64,000 nucleotides of DNA from Hybos culiciformis (taxonomy: Eukaryota; Arthropoda; Insecta; Diptera; Hybotidae), in assembly GCA_964007475.1 (NCBI GenBank), contig OZ023275.1, positions 3,720,001 through 3,784,000 on the forward strand, given 5' to 3'. Below the pieces are notes generated by a model. That model worked only from the letters and a program-made list of their open reading frames with translations. It had not been told where the DNA came from and ran no database searches. Positions 15,778-28,100 of this stretch are shown piece after piece. Position numbers and translations under genes: made by a program. How positions within the stretch are numbered: the stretch's first letter is position 1; each line of letters begins with the position of its first letter.

Positions 15778-15828
15778 ATTATTGCGGTATGAGTCGATAT
15801 TTACATACACCACTCACACCGCAATAAT
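15778..15828. repeat. Inverted repeat (17-bp arms, 17-nt loop)
   Basis: The left arm 15778-15794 and right arm 15812-15828 are reverse complements at 16 of 17 positions, with a shared core TTATTGCGGT. The arms are much GC-richer than their surroundings, so they are unlikely to be an A/T coincidence. It lies about 200 bp from a second, longer hairpin. It could be a MITE relic, a hairpin transcript or a recombination scar. Confidence 0.65.
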
Positions 15829-16022
15829 ATTAACATGATTGAAATACGTTTTTGAAAAAAAAAATAAACAATTGGAAAAAAATGTAAGAAAATTCTTATT
15901 AATTATTAGTGTGATTTTAATTATTGATATTTATTTTGTCGAAAAAAAAATGTATCATTGAATAATACCTATGAATAGTAGATTATAATATATGTTAACT
16001 AAATTTATTATTAATTAAGAGA

Positions 16023-16098
16023 TGTCTATACACACAAACACATAGACACGAGTCAAAATTAATATTGACAAGTGTCTATGTGTTTGTGTGTATAGACA
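16023..16098. repeat. Long perfect hairpin (27-bp arms)
   Basis: The left arm starting at 16023 and the right arm ending at 16098 are perfect reverse complements over 27 bp (core CTATACACACAAACACATAG). The centre between them (GTCAA ... TTGAC) is itself nearly palindromic, so almost the whole 76 bp can fold on itself. No clear target-site duplication flanks it. It could be a tiny palindromic MITE or a hairpin RNA locus; sequence alone does not decide. Confidence 0.8.
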
Positions 16099-16164
16099 AC
16101 GAGTTGTTAACATATCTTATATACTGCTTTCATGCGTAGGGGAGAGGTAGTTGCAAAGAGAGAA

Positions 16165-16415
16165 TATAGAGATAATTTATAATAAAAAAGGAAAAAAGGG
16201 AAATGTTACTTGTTAACTTTATTTTAATTTCTCTTTCTTTTAGAGATAAAAGAAAAAAAGGAAATGTTCCACGTTAATTTTATTTTAATTTCTCTTTCTT
16301 TTAGAGATAAAATAAAAAAAAAAAGGGAAATGTTCCACGTTAATTTTATTCTCTTTCTTTTAGAGATAAAAGAAAAAAAGGGAAATATGACTTGTTAATT
16401 TTATTTTAATTTCTT
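16165..16415. repeat. Minisatellite array, about 4 copies of a ~55-66-bp unit
   Basis: The units share GGAAATGTT, TTAATTTTATTTTAATTT and CTCTTTCTTTTAGAGATAAA segments. They begin near 16198, 16260, 16325 and 16380, with a partial copy before and after. Length differences come from A-runs and one internal deletion of TTTAATTT in the third unit. Each unit contains CTTTTAG, which resembles a splice acceptor, but no exon follows. Confidence 0.85.
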
Positions 16416-16540
16416 TGTGAGTGTGAGTGATATTATTTTTGTGTATGAATTACGTAGTTCTCATTTTTTTTTTTGTATTAGTCTGTATTGAAATATTGTG
16501 AGAGATATTATGTTTGTGTAGGTATTACGTAATATTCAAT

Positions 16541-16626
16541 ACATCTAAATGATTTCATTATTTACGCTGATGCACCTAAATGATTTCATTATTCACGCAG
16601 ATGCATCTAAATGATTGCATGTGCAT
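16541..16626. repeat. Tandem array, three copies of a ~31-bp unit
   Basis: Three units near 16541, 16570 and 16601 share CTAAATGATTTCATTATT followed by an ACGC-containing link. The last is truncated and ends in ATTGCATGTGCAT. The ATGCAT-like junctions recall POU/octamer half-sites, but no regulatory role is shown. Confidence 0.85.
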
Positions 16627-19142
16627 ATAATACTCCATTTAGTGATCTAAATTCTATAGCACTAAATACAACATAACGATCTCCTACGCATTAAAGAATA
16701 ATATTGTATATAGAAACTGAAAGCTATAAGGATAAGTTCTTTTCTTCTTAAAATATTAGACATTTGAAAAGTGATTTGTTTTCTTTCTTTTATCCTCTCT
16801 CTGTACTGTATATGTTTATAAAAATATTGAATTACACCCAAAAAACGTGATCAAAATTGTTAAACTTATTTCCGTAAACGAAATAAAAACCATATTTCGT
16901 TTTGAAGGCTATAGAGATTTACTTATTAAAAAAAAAAAAATAAAAAAAAAATAATAATATCCTTTGCAAGGATATGAATTTTCTTTTAGCACGAACGTCC
17001 TTGAACATATGTATAAGATCATTTTTGATAAAAATGCTGAATATTTGATATTTTATCAGTATTTTCAATAAAATTGGATTTCCAAATATGTATAACATAC
17101 ATAATTTATTTCAACTTTGAGTTTTGACAAAAAAAAATTAAAGAATATTATAGAAAATTATTTTAATATAAAATTTAATGCCAATAAAAAATAGAAGCTA
17201 TAATTCGCTTAAAATTTCCCAATTTTCAGCGTTATTAATTAAGAATTATTGAGCGTTATTAACTAAGAAGGGTTTAAGCGAAGCTTATGAAAATATATAG
17301 AAATTCATCATGATTTTATACATAAATTTGAAGAATTGTATACATATAAAACCAAATTTTATATTGACAATAATATTATTCATAAAAGATTTGAATTTCT
17401 TTTTTTTTGCCTTTCAATGCAAATAATATTCGAAAAGAAAAACCACTCAATATACAATATAAATTAAAGTTCAAATATTTCGAATTATCATAATATCGTA
17501 AAAATTCCCTTTATTGAATATTAAATTTTTGTTTTTATTATGGAAAAACAACAGGAAAATAAGTATTATTAACGCTTCATTGTGTTTTCATCATTTCACT
17601 AAGGACAAAATCATATTTATAATGTACATTAAATATACAAAAACTATATATATGTTGTAAATATATACTATATATATACATTATACATATATCCTTTTAA
17701 AATACAATTAATATCTAAACAAAGTTCATTAAGCATAAAACAAGTCATTTGAAAACATCATTGCTAACCCCCTTAGGATTTTATTGAAAAGGTTTCTTTC
17801 CTTGACAAAAAACAAAAAATTTACACCCTCATTTCACAGAATCGAATTATAATGTTAAAATGTTGATTATTGCGCTTTTTTGTTTTTAATTGAAAGAATT
17901 TGATTTTCATTTTCAAGTACATTAATAAAAAATAAGTTGTAATAGAACTTTTTTCTTTTTTTAAAGTTATTAGAAAATTATAAAAAATTTTTGAACATGT
18001 CATTGTGAACAGAATTATTATTGTTTCAGGGTTCTAAGGAAAATTCATTTTCCAAGAATTTTATTAACTTAGTGATTTTAAATTTTGAGTACGGGTATAT
18101 GTATACATAAGTCTATATATATGTATTTTACATACACTGTACAAATAAACAAGAAATTGTTGTCGCCCCACATGTGGAAAAATCAATAAAAATATTTTTT
18201 TGTAAATATTTTTATAAATTTTTTGTCAAAAAACTTAAATTTATTATATCTATTTTAAATCTTTGTGGTCAAATCCTGAGTATGTTTTTTATATAATTTT
18301 TAAAATTTTAATAAAATTTTATAAAAATGATTCTTACATTTTCAATTTGAGATATTATTTAAGATATCATTTTTGTTTGTTGTTGTATAATTTATCAATA
18401 AAAATTTAATTTAGTATTATTTTTATCTTAATTTCAATTTAATAAAAAAAATTAAATAGCCTAGCAACAATAATATTTAACTTAATGTATCGCACATAAT
18501 TTACATTATCATAAATTTACTAAATATTATATTATATACATACATCATTATTATGTACATACAATATATATACCTATAATGTTGACAATTTGGCTGGTAT
18601 TAAATACAAATTAAAATTTACATAGATAAAAATAACGAATATAAATAATAATAAAGTAACTTAAATTTATAAAATGGTTTTTTTTATACATAAAGCTTTA
18701 TAGTTTCATATATATACTATACACACATATATTATTTTCCTTTCACAGAAATAAGGATAATTGTATATAACGATGAACAAAAGTTTAACTTTTATTACTT
18801 CTATTTTAATCATTGGCGACACAATGTCTATATTACTCAAACCTTTACAAAATATTATTTTCCACCATCATATTTTTGTGGACAAATTGAAAATGAAAAA
18901 TTGTTCAGTCGCATTCATTTCTCAATATAATGCAGAAAAATAGATTAATATAATTTTTTTTGAGTAATTAAACATCATAATTGATATAAAAGTTGTAGTA
19001 ATTAAAAATTTTCTCAATGCCATTATTTGATATTTTTATAATAATGAAACCCTGGCGTTTTCAAAATAAGGCTCTTCTAAGGTATTGGCATATCGTCAAC
19101 ACAGAATAACTTTAATTTCCATATCCACATAATAATATTAAT

Positions 19143-19160
19143 AATTTTGGCGCCAAAATT
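19143..19160. promoter_or_regulatory. Perfect 18-bp palindrome matching an E2F site (low confidence)
   Basis: AATTTTGGCGCCAAAATT is perfectly self-complementary and contains the double E2F/DP core TTTGGCGC on both strands. It lies about 15 kb upstream of the ATF3 start codon in featureless AT-rich DNA. Its exactness in a GC-poor setting is notable, but a role is inferred only. Confidence 0.3.
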
Positions 19161-22100
19161 CTTTACTGAAGAAGAATTCTAATAAAATATTCTGCGGTTT
19201 ATGATTTCGTACTATGAAATATTTTGGTACTATAAAATATTTTGATTAATTTTAAGGAATAACTATAACATTATTTACTATTTTGATTATCAAAAATGTA
19301 TAAAAACAAAATTTAATTTGTTTGCATATAGGTTTCATTTCACTAATTATAAACTAATAGATATTTTTGTATGTATATTTATAGCACATTTTCTCGAAAA
19401 TTAAATTTTAAACATATTCTCTATACTAATTTATTGAAACGGCGTAACACTAAAGAAAATTGTAAAATTTCCTTTTTTTTCCTTTTATTTGTACATGTAG
19501 GCGTCAGTTATAAAAAAAAATTGGACTTGAACATTTATTTTTTTTTTTTATACGAGAATATTAAATTTTGCGAACGAATTAATTTTCTATAAAAAAAAAT
19601 ATTTTTCTTCCCACCATAAACAAAATAAATAAATATAAATATAAATAAATGAATGAAAATGAAGAAAGAAGTCTTCTTTTTGACCTAAATAAATCAAATA
19701 ACATTTATCAAACTTTAAAAAAAAAATAGATAAATAAAATATTGCTTAAGGTGATCTAGTCGTAAACTGCAATGTTAGAGGAGTGCTAAGAAATTCGTAT
19801 TAAAGGATATTAAAATGTTAAATAAACTTTAACCTAACGGATATTGAAAATATTGAGAATGATATCTTTTTTCTACATATTTGCAGGCTTTCTAAATGGA
19901 GAAGGAAAAGTATTGTGATATACAAAATTTGAGTCAATTTCACATATCGAACAGAAATAATTTAAGAGTTAAAAATAAATTTATAGACGATATTAGCGGG
20001 GAACTTTATAATTGAGATCTATATGAATGTTAAGATGCTGTTAAAGAACTTTTGTTAAAAATCATTGAAATAAATTGATCTTGATTCTTGTACTCGATTT
20101 TCTTGAGCAATAAAATTATTTAAAAACACAAAATCAATTACATTTTATAATCTTATCAATCTATTTCGCCCTCATTTCAAGCTTTATTTTCAAGTTTAAT
20201 TAATATTATAAAAAAGAAATTTAATATTATTAATTAACCCTTGATAAAGCCTAATTCGTTTTCATTTTTATTAAATCCTATCCTTAAGCAGTAGAGTCAA
20301 AGCAATAAAACAGCTGTCAATCTTAGTTTTAGTTAATTGTATGCAAAAGAACCGTGATAGAGGAACTATTGTTCGTTTTGTATAAACTGAAAATGATTAT
20401 CTTATTTTATAAATTTAGAAGGAATTTTGAATGTATAGTAATTATTATGTTAATGTTTTCTTATTACACTCTACCACAATATATACTTAATAAAATGATT
20501 AATGTTATTCTAATTTGTCGATTCATAATTATTGTATTAATAAAATATAGATAATTAGTTCATATTTTATAAAATTTATTTACATCTAATACATTATCAA
20601 TTTTTTTCTTTTTAAAATACTTACCATAAATTTTTATTCGTCTGACTTTTTTATATTTCGATTTAACTTTAAGATAAAAATTTCATATAACAATTTATTT
20701 TTATTTTTTTTATGAAAATTAGAAAAAAAAATTGTTTTTTTGATTATTATTTATTAGTTTAGTGTGTTGTTATAGTAGACTAATTTATATGGGTGAAAAA
20801 AAAAATGTTGACTGCATTGCATCTAACTGTCATAATATAATTAATTATCATATTTTTGATATAAAAATAGACACTAAAAAAAACAAGATATAATAGGTCA
20901 TTCTAAAATAAATCATTTAGATATGCTCAGACTAAAAATATAAATTAACAAAAAATTTAAAAAAAACTATAGCAATGGTTTTTAAACTACTAATGTTGTA
21001 CTATTTTATTAATTTTTTATAATCTTATATTGATAAGAAAATACGTGAGGAAATAAATACTGCAACAAAGATTATAATTTAAGCATTTATGTTAAGAGTT
21101 TATTTACTAATGATTAATTAGTATTTAGTTTCTTAAATTTTTTTTAATGTAAAGTCAATAATTTTGATTATAAAAATATGTAGAAAATAAAAACATTTCC
21201 TTGTCAAAAAAAAAAACAAAAAATTTAGTACGAAATTGTGAAACTAAAATATAGATCAAATTACACATATAGATGCATGTCATATGTGTATGACCTTTTT
21301 TATTTCTTAATAAAAAAAAATATATAAATAATAAAAAAATAATATATAAATTATTTTTATAGCATTTATAATATTCATTAAAAATTCCAATAAGCTTTTG
21401 ACACAAGCCTAACAAGGCCTGAATCATTTAATTTTTGTTTCAATTGTATACATTAAATATTATATAAAATCTAATCAGATGTAATCTTAATAAAAATGTT
21501 TTTGAACTTTTTGCATTTTTGTTAAAATAGTGTCAATTGGGTAATTAAATAAAATAAAAATGTTTTATTTTATTACTAAAAAATATATATAACTATGTGT
21601 ATTAAATATAATTTTTTTCAAGAATATTTTTTATTAGAAAATGTTTAAGAGCAAAAAAAAATATTTAAGATTCCATTCGATCATTTTGTGTAACAAATCC
21701 CTACAATTTTGTTTTTATAAAAATATATGAAAATATAAGAAATAAATTTTATTATCTTTTAATAACGTATTTGATATACAGCTGCTACCGAATTCTGGTA
21801 AAGAAATTTAAAAAATTGGATATCTTCTGAATTAAATTTACTGATTATTTTAACTAGAAAGCCCTGTATTAGGAATTTAAAATGAATAGATTGTACATGA
21901 TGTAAAATTCTTGAAGTTATAAAAAAGTGCATATTTCATATTGACAATTAGAGGTAATGGAATACAATAAAATATGTAAAGATTATTTCAAAACCATCGA
22001 ATGTAAACAAAATAAACAATTATATGTGTTTTTCTTTGAAAATATCTGAAAATAGCTTTTTTATAGAAATTTTCAATATATATGCAATGTAACCATGAAT

Positions 22101-25100
22101 GAAACTAAATATAATCTTTGCGCTTATTTTTAGTCGCTAATGAGCTGAACAAAAAAAAAATTTTTTTTTTCTGTCTGTAATCAAGGCGGCTTACTGTCTT
22201 GTTGTACGCGAATAAAGGCGGCAATTGTTAATTTTCAAATATAATTATTATAAAATCTTTTATAAAACATTATTTTTGTTTTAATATAATATTGACAGCA
22301 AAAAAAAAATTATGTATAGATAGATGTCTTATAAATGTTTATTTTTTTCTTATAAAAAATTAAAGATTGTGTGGAATGATAATTTTTTTTCATATTGATT
22401 ATAATTTAGATGTATTGAATTAAAATCAAGTTGTCTTCTCAACTGTTTATGTTTTATTTTTATAAGTATATGACATGTAATATACACACTGTAAGCATAT
22501 ATGATTTACAAAGTCGTATGTTCAACAAATTTTCTAACACTTTATAATACCTTTTAATTTAATTTACATTTAATTAAATTTTTTCATAAAGTTATGAAAA
22601 TTGTTCTATCTTTTTTTCTCTCCGAAAAATATCTTTATTCCTTCTATTTACTTTTTAGATAACCTTCAGTTAGTTAAAAAGATCTGCGCCGCCGGCCGTC
22701 GATATAATGAACGAGTTCTATACTATAAAAAATAATAAAAATTAATGGAAAAAAAAAGTAAACATATAAAAATAAAATATATTAATAAATATTTTTGTCA
22801 TAATGAATGAATATTTTAATTTAATTCTTTATTTTTTTTTTGTTTGTTTAAAAATATTTAAAAAATGTTCGTTGGAAAAAGTTGTATAACCATTATCCAA
22901 CCTTTTAAGCACATATATGCAAACTTGAAGTGATTAAGATTAGTTAACAATTTCAAACATTAAGAAAAAAATTATAAATCAATAAAATACAATAAAAAAA
23001 ATAGCCAATAAGTCAAATATTTTCTATATTAAAAAAAAAATTGTTTACAGAGAGAAATCAAATTAAGAAAACATAAGATGTGCTGAATAAATTATATTGA
23101 TTTTTCTTATATCTAAACTAAAATTTAAAAAAACAGTGCTAATAGGGACACTGCTAAAGACACTACTTATAACACCAGTTGAGCTAATTCTAAGAAATTT
23201 ATTGAACACGTTAAAAACGTCAACAAATACGAATAATAAAATATAATAAATTTTAGAACAACCCATAGCTTTAGCATGCGGAATATGTCTTCTTTGATTC
23301 ACATCAAGCTCTTTTTGAGATACTTACAAGTTTTTCCGTAACTAAATATCGAAAATGGCTCTTAATCTATATTATGTACAATTAAATATTTTAAGGCTGC
23401 AAAAACATTATTCAATAAGAAAAATAAATAAAAATTGTATTTCATTTTACACACTCAATTTATATAACTTTGATCAATTGAAAATAATATTGATTCTTGA
23501 GAATGCAATTTATAGATAAATTTAATGAAATTTTTATTATTATTATTAAATTAGAAAAAGATTTTTTTTTTTGTAATCACAACATTCAATTCAGTTATTA
23601 TATGTATACTACATGTATATACATACACAGTGTATATTATTATGTGATGTTGTGTGTTGAATAAGGCACTGCAAATAAATAGATATTAAAAATAAACAAC
23701 CTAGCAATTAGCATTGATCGAATATTATCTATTTAAACAAAATATTCCATTTAAAAAAGATAAAATATGACATTTATTATAGATTTTAATATATTATTTT
23801 TTATGCTTAAACATTTAATTTACATATATTAAATTAAGCTATCAACAAATTTATTAAAAAAAAAATTTTTTTAAGATGTTGATTTGATATCCATATGTAC
23901 ATATATAATTATGCTGCATATAAATTGATGAAATGCCCCCCACTTGCAGATGTGATAAACTAAATTTGAACATAAAACTAAATTTGAAAAAAAAAAAAAA
24001 TACCATATGTAATTTATGTATAGTTCAATGAAACCTGTTAATTCAAAATTAATATTTAAAAATTAAATATTGTAAAAAAAAATTTATTATAATGCTAATT
24101 GTTAAATAAAATCTCATTACAGAGCTAATTTAGGAAAAATGTTGACTATAATTTAATTTAACATAAAATTTCTAAGTGAAACTATATTATTATTTAAATA
24201 ATTATCAATAGTAATAAAAATTTCATTAACATTCATAAACAATTTTTTTTTTTTTTTGTAATTATTAATTTCAAATTAAGCTTAAAAGTATACATAATTA
24301 ACATAATAAAAAAAAAAATTAAAGTATTAACAAAACTTTGAACTTCAAACTGCATAAAGTCTTATGTTTTTTAAATGACTCATTGTAAAATTATATGATT
24401 TTCGTATAAATATATTATTGTCTGATTAAAGTTCTTCCTTTTGCAAAATGATTATTTTTATTTTTGTGTTGTCTTAGATGACACTTACATTGAGTCCAGT
24501 AGAAATTACATTAAGTGATACATATATCTGTATCTTCATGCTGTACAATTTCACTTTAGTTAATTTAAAGTCGATTTTAGGAAACATGTCTACGTTAAGT
24601 AGATTTCAATTCGTTTATCTATTTTTCTGATTTTTCTTACTAAAAATAAAATTACTAAAGAAAGTATGAAATGGCTTACAATGGTCTCGTAATTTTATGC
24701 AAAATTCAATTATGCAATATTAATGTTAGATATTTAAAATCAATTCTTACTTTGATTTATTCCATTAACATACATAATTTTAGTTGAAATTAAAAGTTAT
24801 GTATCTGCCTCGACACATAAATAATTGTCATTATAGAAGTCAGCCTACAAAATGTTTTCCAAATAACGAAAAAAAATATATAACAAATTTTCTTCTTTTT
24901 TTTTTTATATAATTTGTCACACACAAGTCAATTACTTATTGTTTTTAATTTATTTTACATTTTTTCAATTATATAAATTATTTTTTAACATTTGCATATA
25001 GCACAGCTATTAAAAAAATTACTATAAATTATAAAAAAAAATAATAGCGAAAATCCCCAATGATACTGAATAAAATAAAATGCATTCTATACTTTTGTTT

Positions 25101-28100
25101 CGATATTGCCAAAAGATAACAAAAGCTATATTTCTTTATACTTTTGGGTAAAAGATATGCGAATACTATACAGTTAATATATTTTCCAACTGTGCATTAA
25201 GTTTTTCATTCATTTTTTTTTTTATCAAAAAGTAACAATTCCATTATACCCTTGAGCCGAGCATTATTGATTTAAATACCACAGAGCGCGGTGAACGCTA
25301 CATCATTTTCAGTTCTTGTCAAGTTACTTATTTTTGCTGCTATGTAAACAACACTTTAATAAAACAAATTTAAGGTAGCTTGTTTCAATTAAATACTGAA
25401 GTTCCCTAAAAAAAATTTAAAATTATGCAAAATTTTAAATTTCCATTTGGTATGTACAAGTGCGTACAATTTACACATATATATAGCAGGCATAGCAGCA
25501 TATACATAAAAAAAAATGTAGGTAGATGTCATTTTATCGTAATGTAAATTGAAACTATGCGTATGTATTTTGTCAAAGGAATTTTGAAGACAAAACTATT
25601 AACACGATATTTTTTATTATTTTTATGTATTCGAGTTTATTTTATTAATATTATTTGTCTCAGGAAAAATTTTTACGCTTAATATTTTATAGCATATAAA
25701 ACACAGAACATAAAACAATAATTTTTCAAAATAATTTATTTGACAGATTTTTGGGCTTCAACATAGCATAACGGAGAAAATTATTTCTATTAAAAATTTT
25801 AAAAATATACGCATAAGTTCTCGAAACCTTTTTTTTTTTTGCTCAGCATAATAATACACTAAAAAAATATATGTAATTGTTAAAAAAAAAAAAAAAAAAT
25901 TGAATTTAATTACACAATAACAAAGTGTTTATTATAAAGTGTTCAAATTCCCGCACGCAGCTCCTCCTCAAAATTTTTTACGGTGTCAAAATTTAAATTA
26001 AGTAAATCTTATTTTTATTTTAGTATTTTTTATTTATTTCTCATTTTGTTCAAAAATAATTCAACTGAAAACATTTTTTGAATATTTTAAATAAATATAA
26101 TAATAATGTTTTTTTTTTCATGCTGCAAACGCACAAAGGCATCAGCGGATCGTTTGATCTCACATATTTTTATTTTATTTTTTCATTTTTCATTCACATT
26201 ATTATGTTTTTTTTTATTATGTTCATACCTACATATTTATTATATTTTTTTTTAATAAATGATAATATGAACTAATCTTTTTTTCTTTTGTATTTAAATA
26301 TAAAGTAATTTTAAAATAACATAATTAGATTATATTATATAGAAATTAGGGGAACCCCTGTTAAATATGCATATTATGTTAATAAAATAAACGCAATATA
26401 AATTTAAATTCTAGATCTTGCGGTTGGCAGATAATGCAACTATATTATGACAAATTATAAAATTGGCAAAATTAATAGAATTGAGCTTGGCTGGAAAAAT
26501 TCCATAAAATGGAAAGGCTTATAAATTTTCAATTTCGTGTAATTTTATTCTTTTTATTTTTTGAATATTCCTCAAAATTCTTTATTCACAACTTCAAATA
26601 AAATAAAACCCTTCTGAAACTGTTTTGATATTAACTACAAAAACATTTGACATTAAAATTAAAAGCTCTAAAAATTTTGCTACTGACAAATATTAAATTT
26701 GGAAATAATTTTAAATTTAACATAATTGGACCTTTAGCAACCAAAAAACAAAAATATATTTGAAATAATTTTTGTCTCGTTGTCCTTGGTGCAACCATTA
26801 TTTGGGACAGAGAAATCAAGAAGTCCGTATCTGTTTTTTTTTTTAACGATTTATTTATTTTAAGAATGATTTTATTTCAGTTTTTTTATTTTGTAAATTA
26901 AATAATTTGTTAAATTTTATGATTTGTTTTTTTATAGCAAAATACTATTTACAACTTAGTGTAAGAAAAAACTTTAATTTAAAAAGAAAAAGTTGTAAAT
27001 GATATGATTCAAGTTGTTTAATTTTTTATTTTTTTCTGTATAATTGCAGTTTTGTATATTTATGCGAATTGTAAATATTATGTGTATAAATATTTAAAAA
27101 AAAAATTTTTAAAAAAATTTAAATTCAAAGTGGTATCTCGTAACTCTAATAAAAATTATTATACATACATATATGTATATTTTATGTATATTTTTTGTAT
27201 ATATTTCATTATTTAATGAAGTAAAATTTAGGTCAATTGAAGAGTTTGCAATGAAAATCAGTAATAAAATTATTTTTTTTTTTTTTAACTTTAATTTATA
27301 ATCTGATTATTTTGAAAAATAATAATTAACAATCCATTCATCAGGGCCGCAATAAAAAGTTCATATCCTTTAATAAGTATATGCTAAGCGCAGATGAAAG
27401 AAAAACGCAGAAATTTTATTATTCTTTACTATATTCTTTTTATCAATTCAGGGCGCCTATGATGTTTTAAATTGAAAGTTTTCTTAATTAAGTATTATAT
27501 TATATTTTTCACAAATGAACATAAATATAAAAACCGTATGTCAAAGTTGCAGTCATGGAGTATCTGTATAAGAGTATAAGGTACACATTACGTGGCCAGA
27601 ATATTATAAAAATATTAGTAAAATATCGTCTAAATTGGGAAAATATTACATAATAATATATGTAATATTGAATAAATTAAAATTTTGAGTTGAGACTGTT
27701 TTGATTTATAAGTTTGTAAGATTTTTTATTTCAGTTTCCCATGAATAGTTCAATGCAATTTTTTTTATTTAAGGTCATAGAAGTTTAAGACAGACTGTGG
27801 TTATATTGGAAAATCATAAGTTTATTAACTATACTGGAAACTTATAATTTTTTTCTTTTATTTTATTGCAAATAAAATTTCTGTATATGTATATACATAG
27901 GCATTTTATTATTTATTTCCGTTTGTGAAATCAACATATTTCAACAAAAAAAAAATTCAAAATAAACATAATAGCCCCAAACATAATATTCTTCATTTTA
28001 CTATGCTAGCTTAATTGTTTTTAAGTTCAAAAATTTCTTCCAAAACTTTTTTTTTTGTTTTAAAGTTATTATTAGGGTTTTCCCACATTTTTATAATAAA

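Larger units (their letters stand above)
16132..16691. mobile_element. Candidate non-autonomous element bounded by ATGCGTAGG inverted repeats
   Basis: The 9-bp motif ATGCGTAGG at 16132-16140 recurs in inverted form at 16683-16691, with partial similarity for a few bases inward (GGGAGA against AGAT). Between them lie two unrelated minisatellite arrays and a pair of diverged direct repeats (about 16421-16456 and 16498-16533) sharing GATATTAT and ATTACGTA cores. There is no coding potential. Short inverted termini around internal tandem repeats resemble MITEs or foldback-like elements. The termini are short and no target duplication is clear, so this is tentative. Confidence 0.35.

Noticed and set aside
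23063..23302. 79-codon minus-strand frame with a somewhat more varied composition
   Set aside because: There is a hydrophobic stretch but no recognisable family, no initiation or splice context, and its length is within chance for this base composition.
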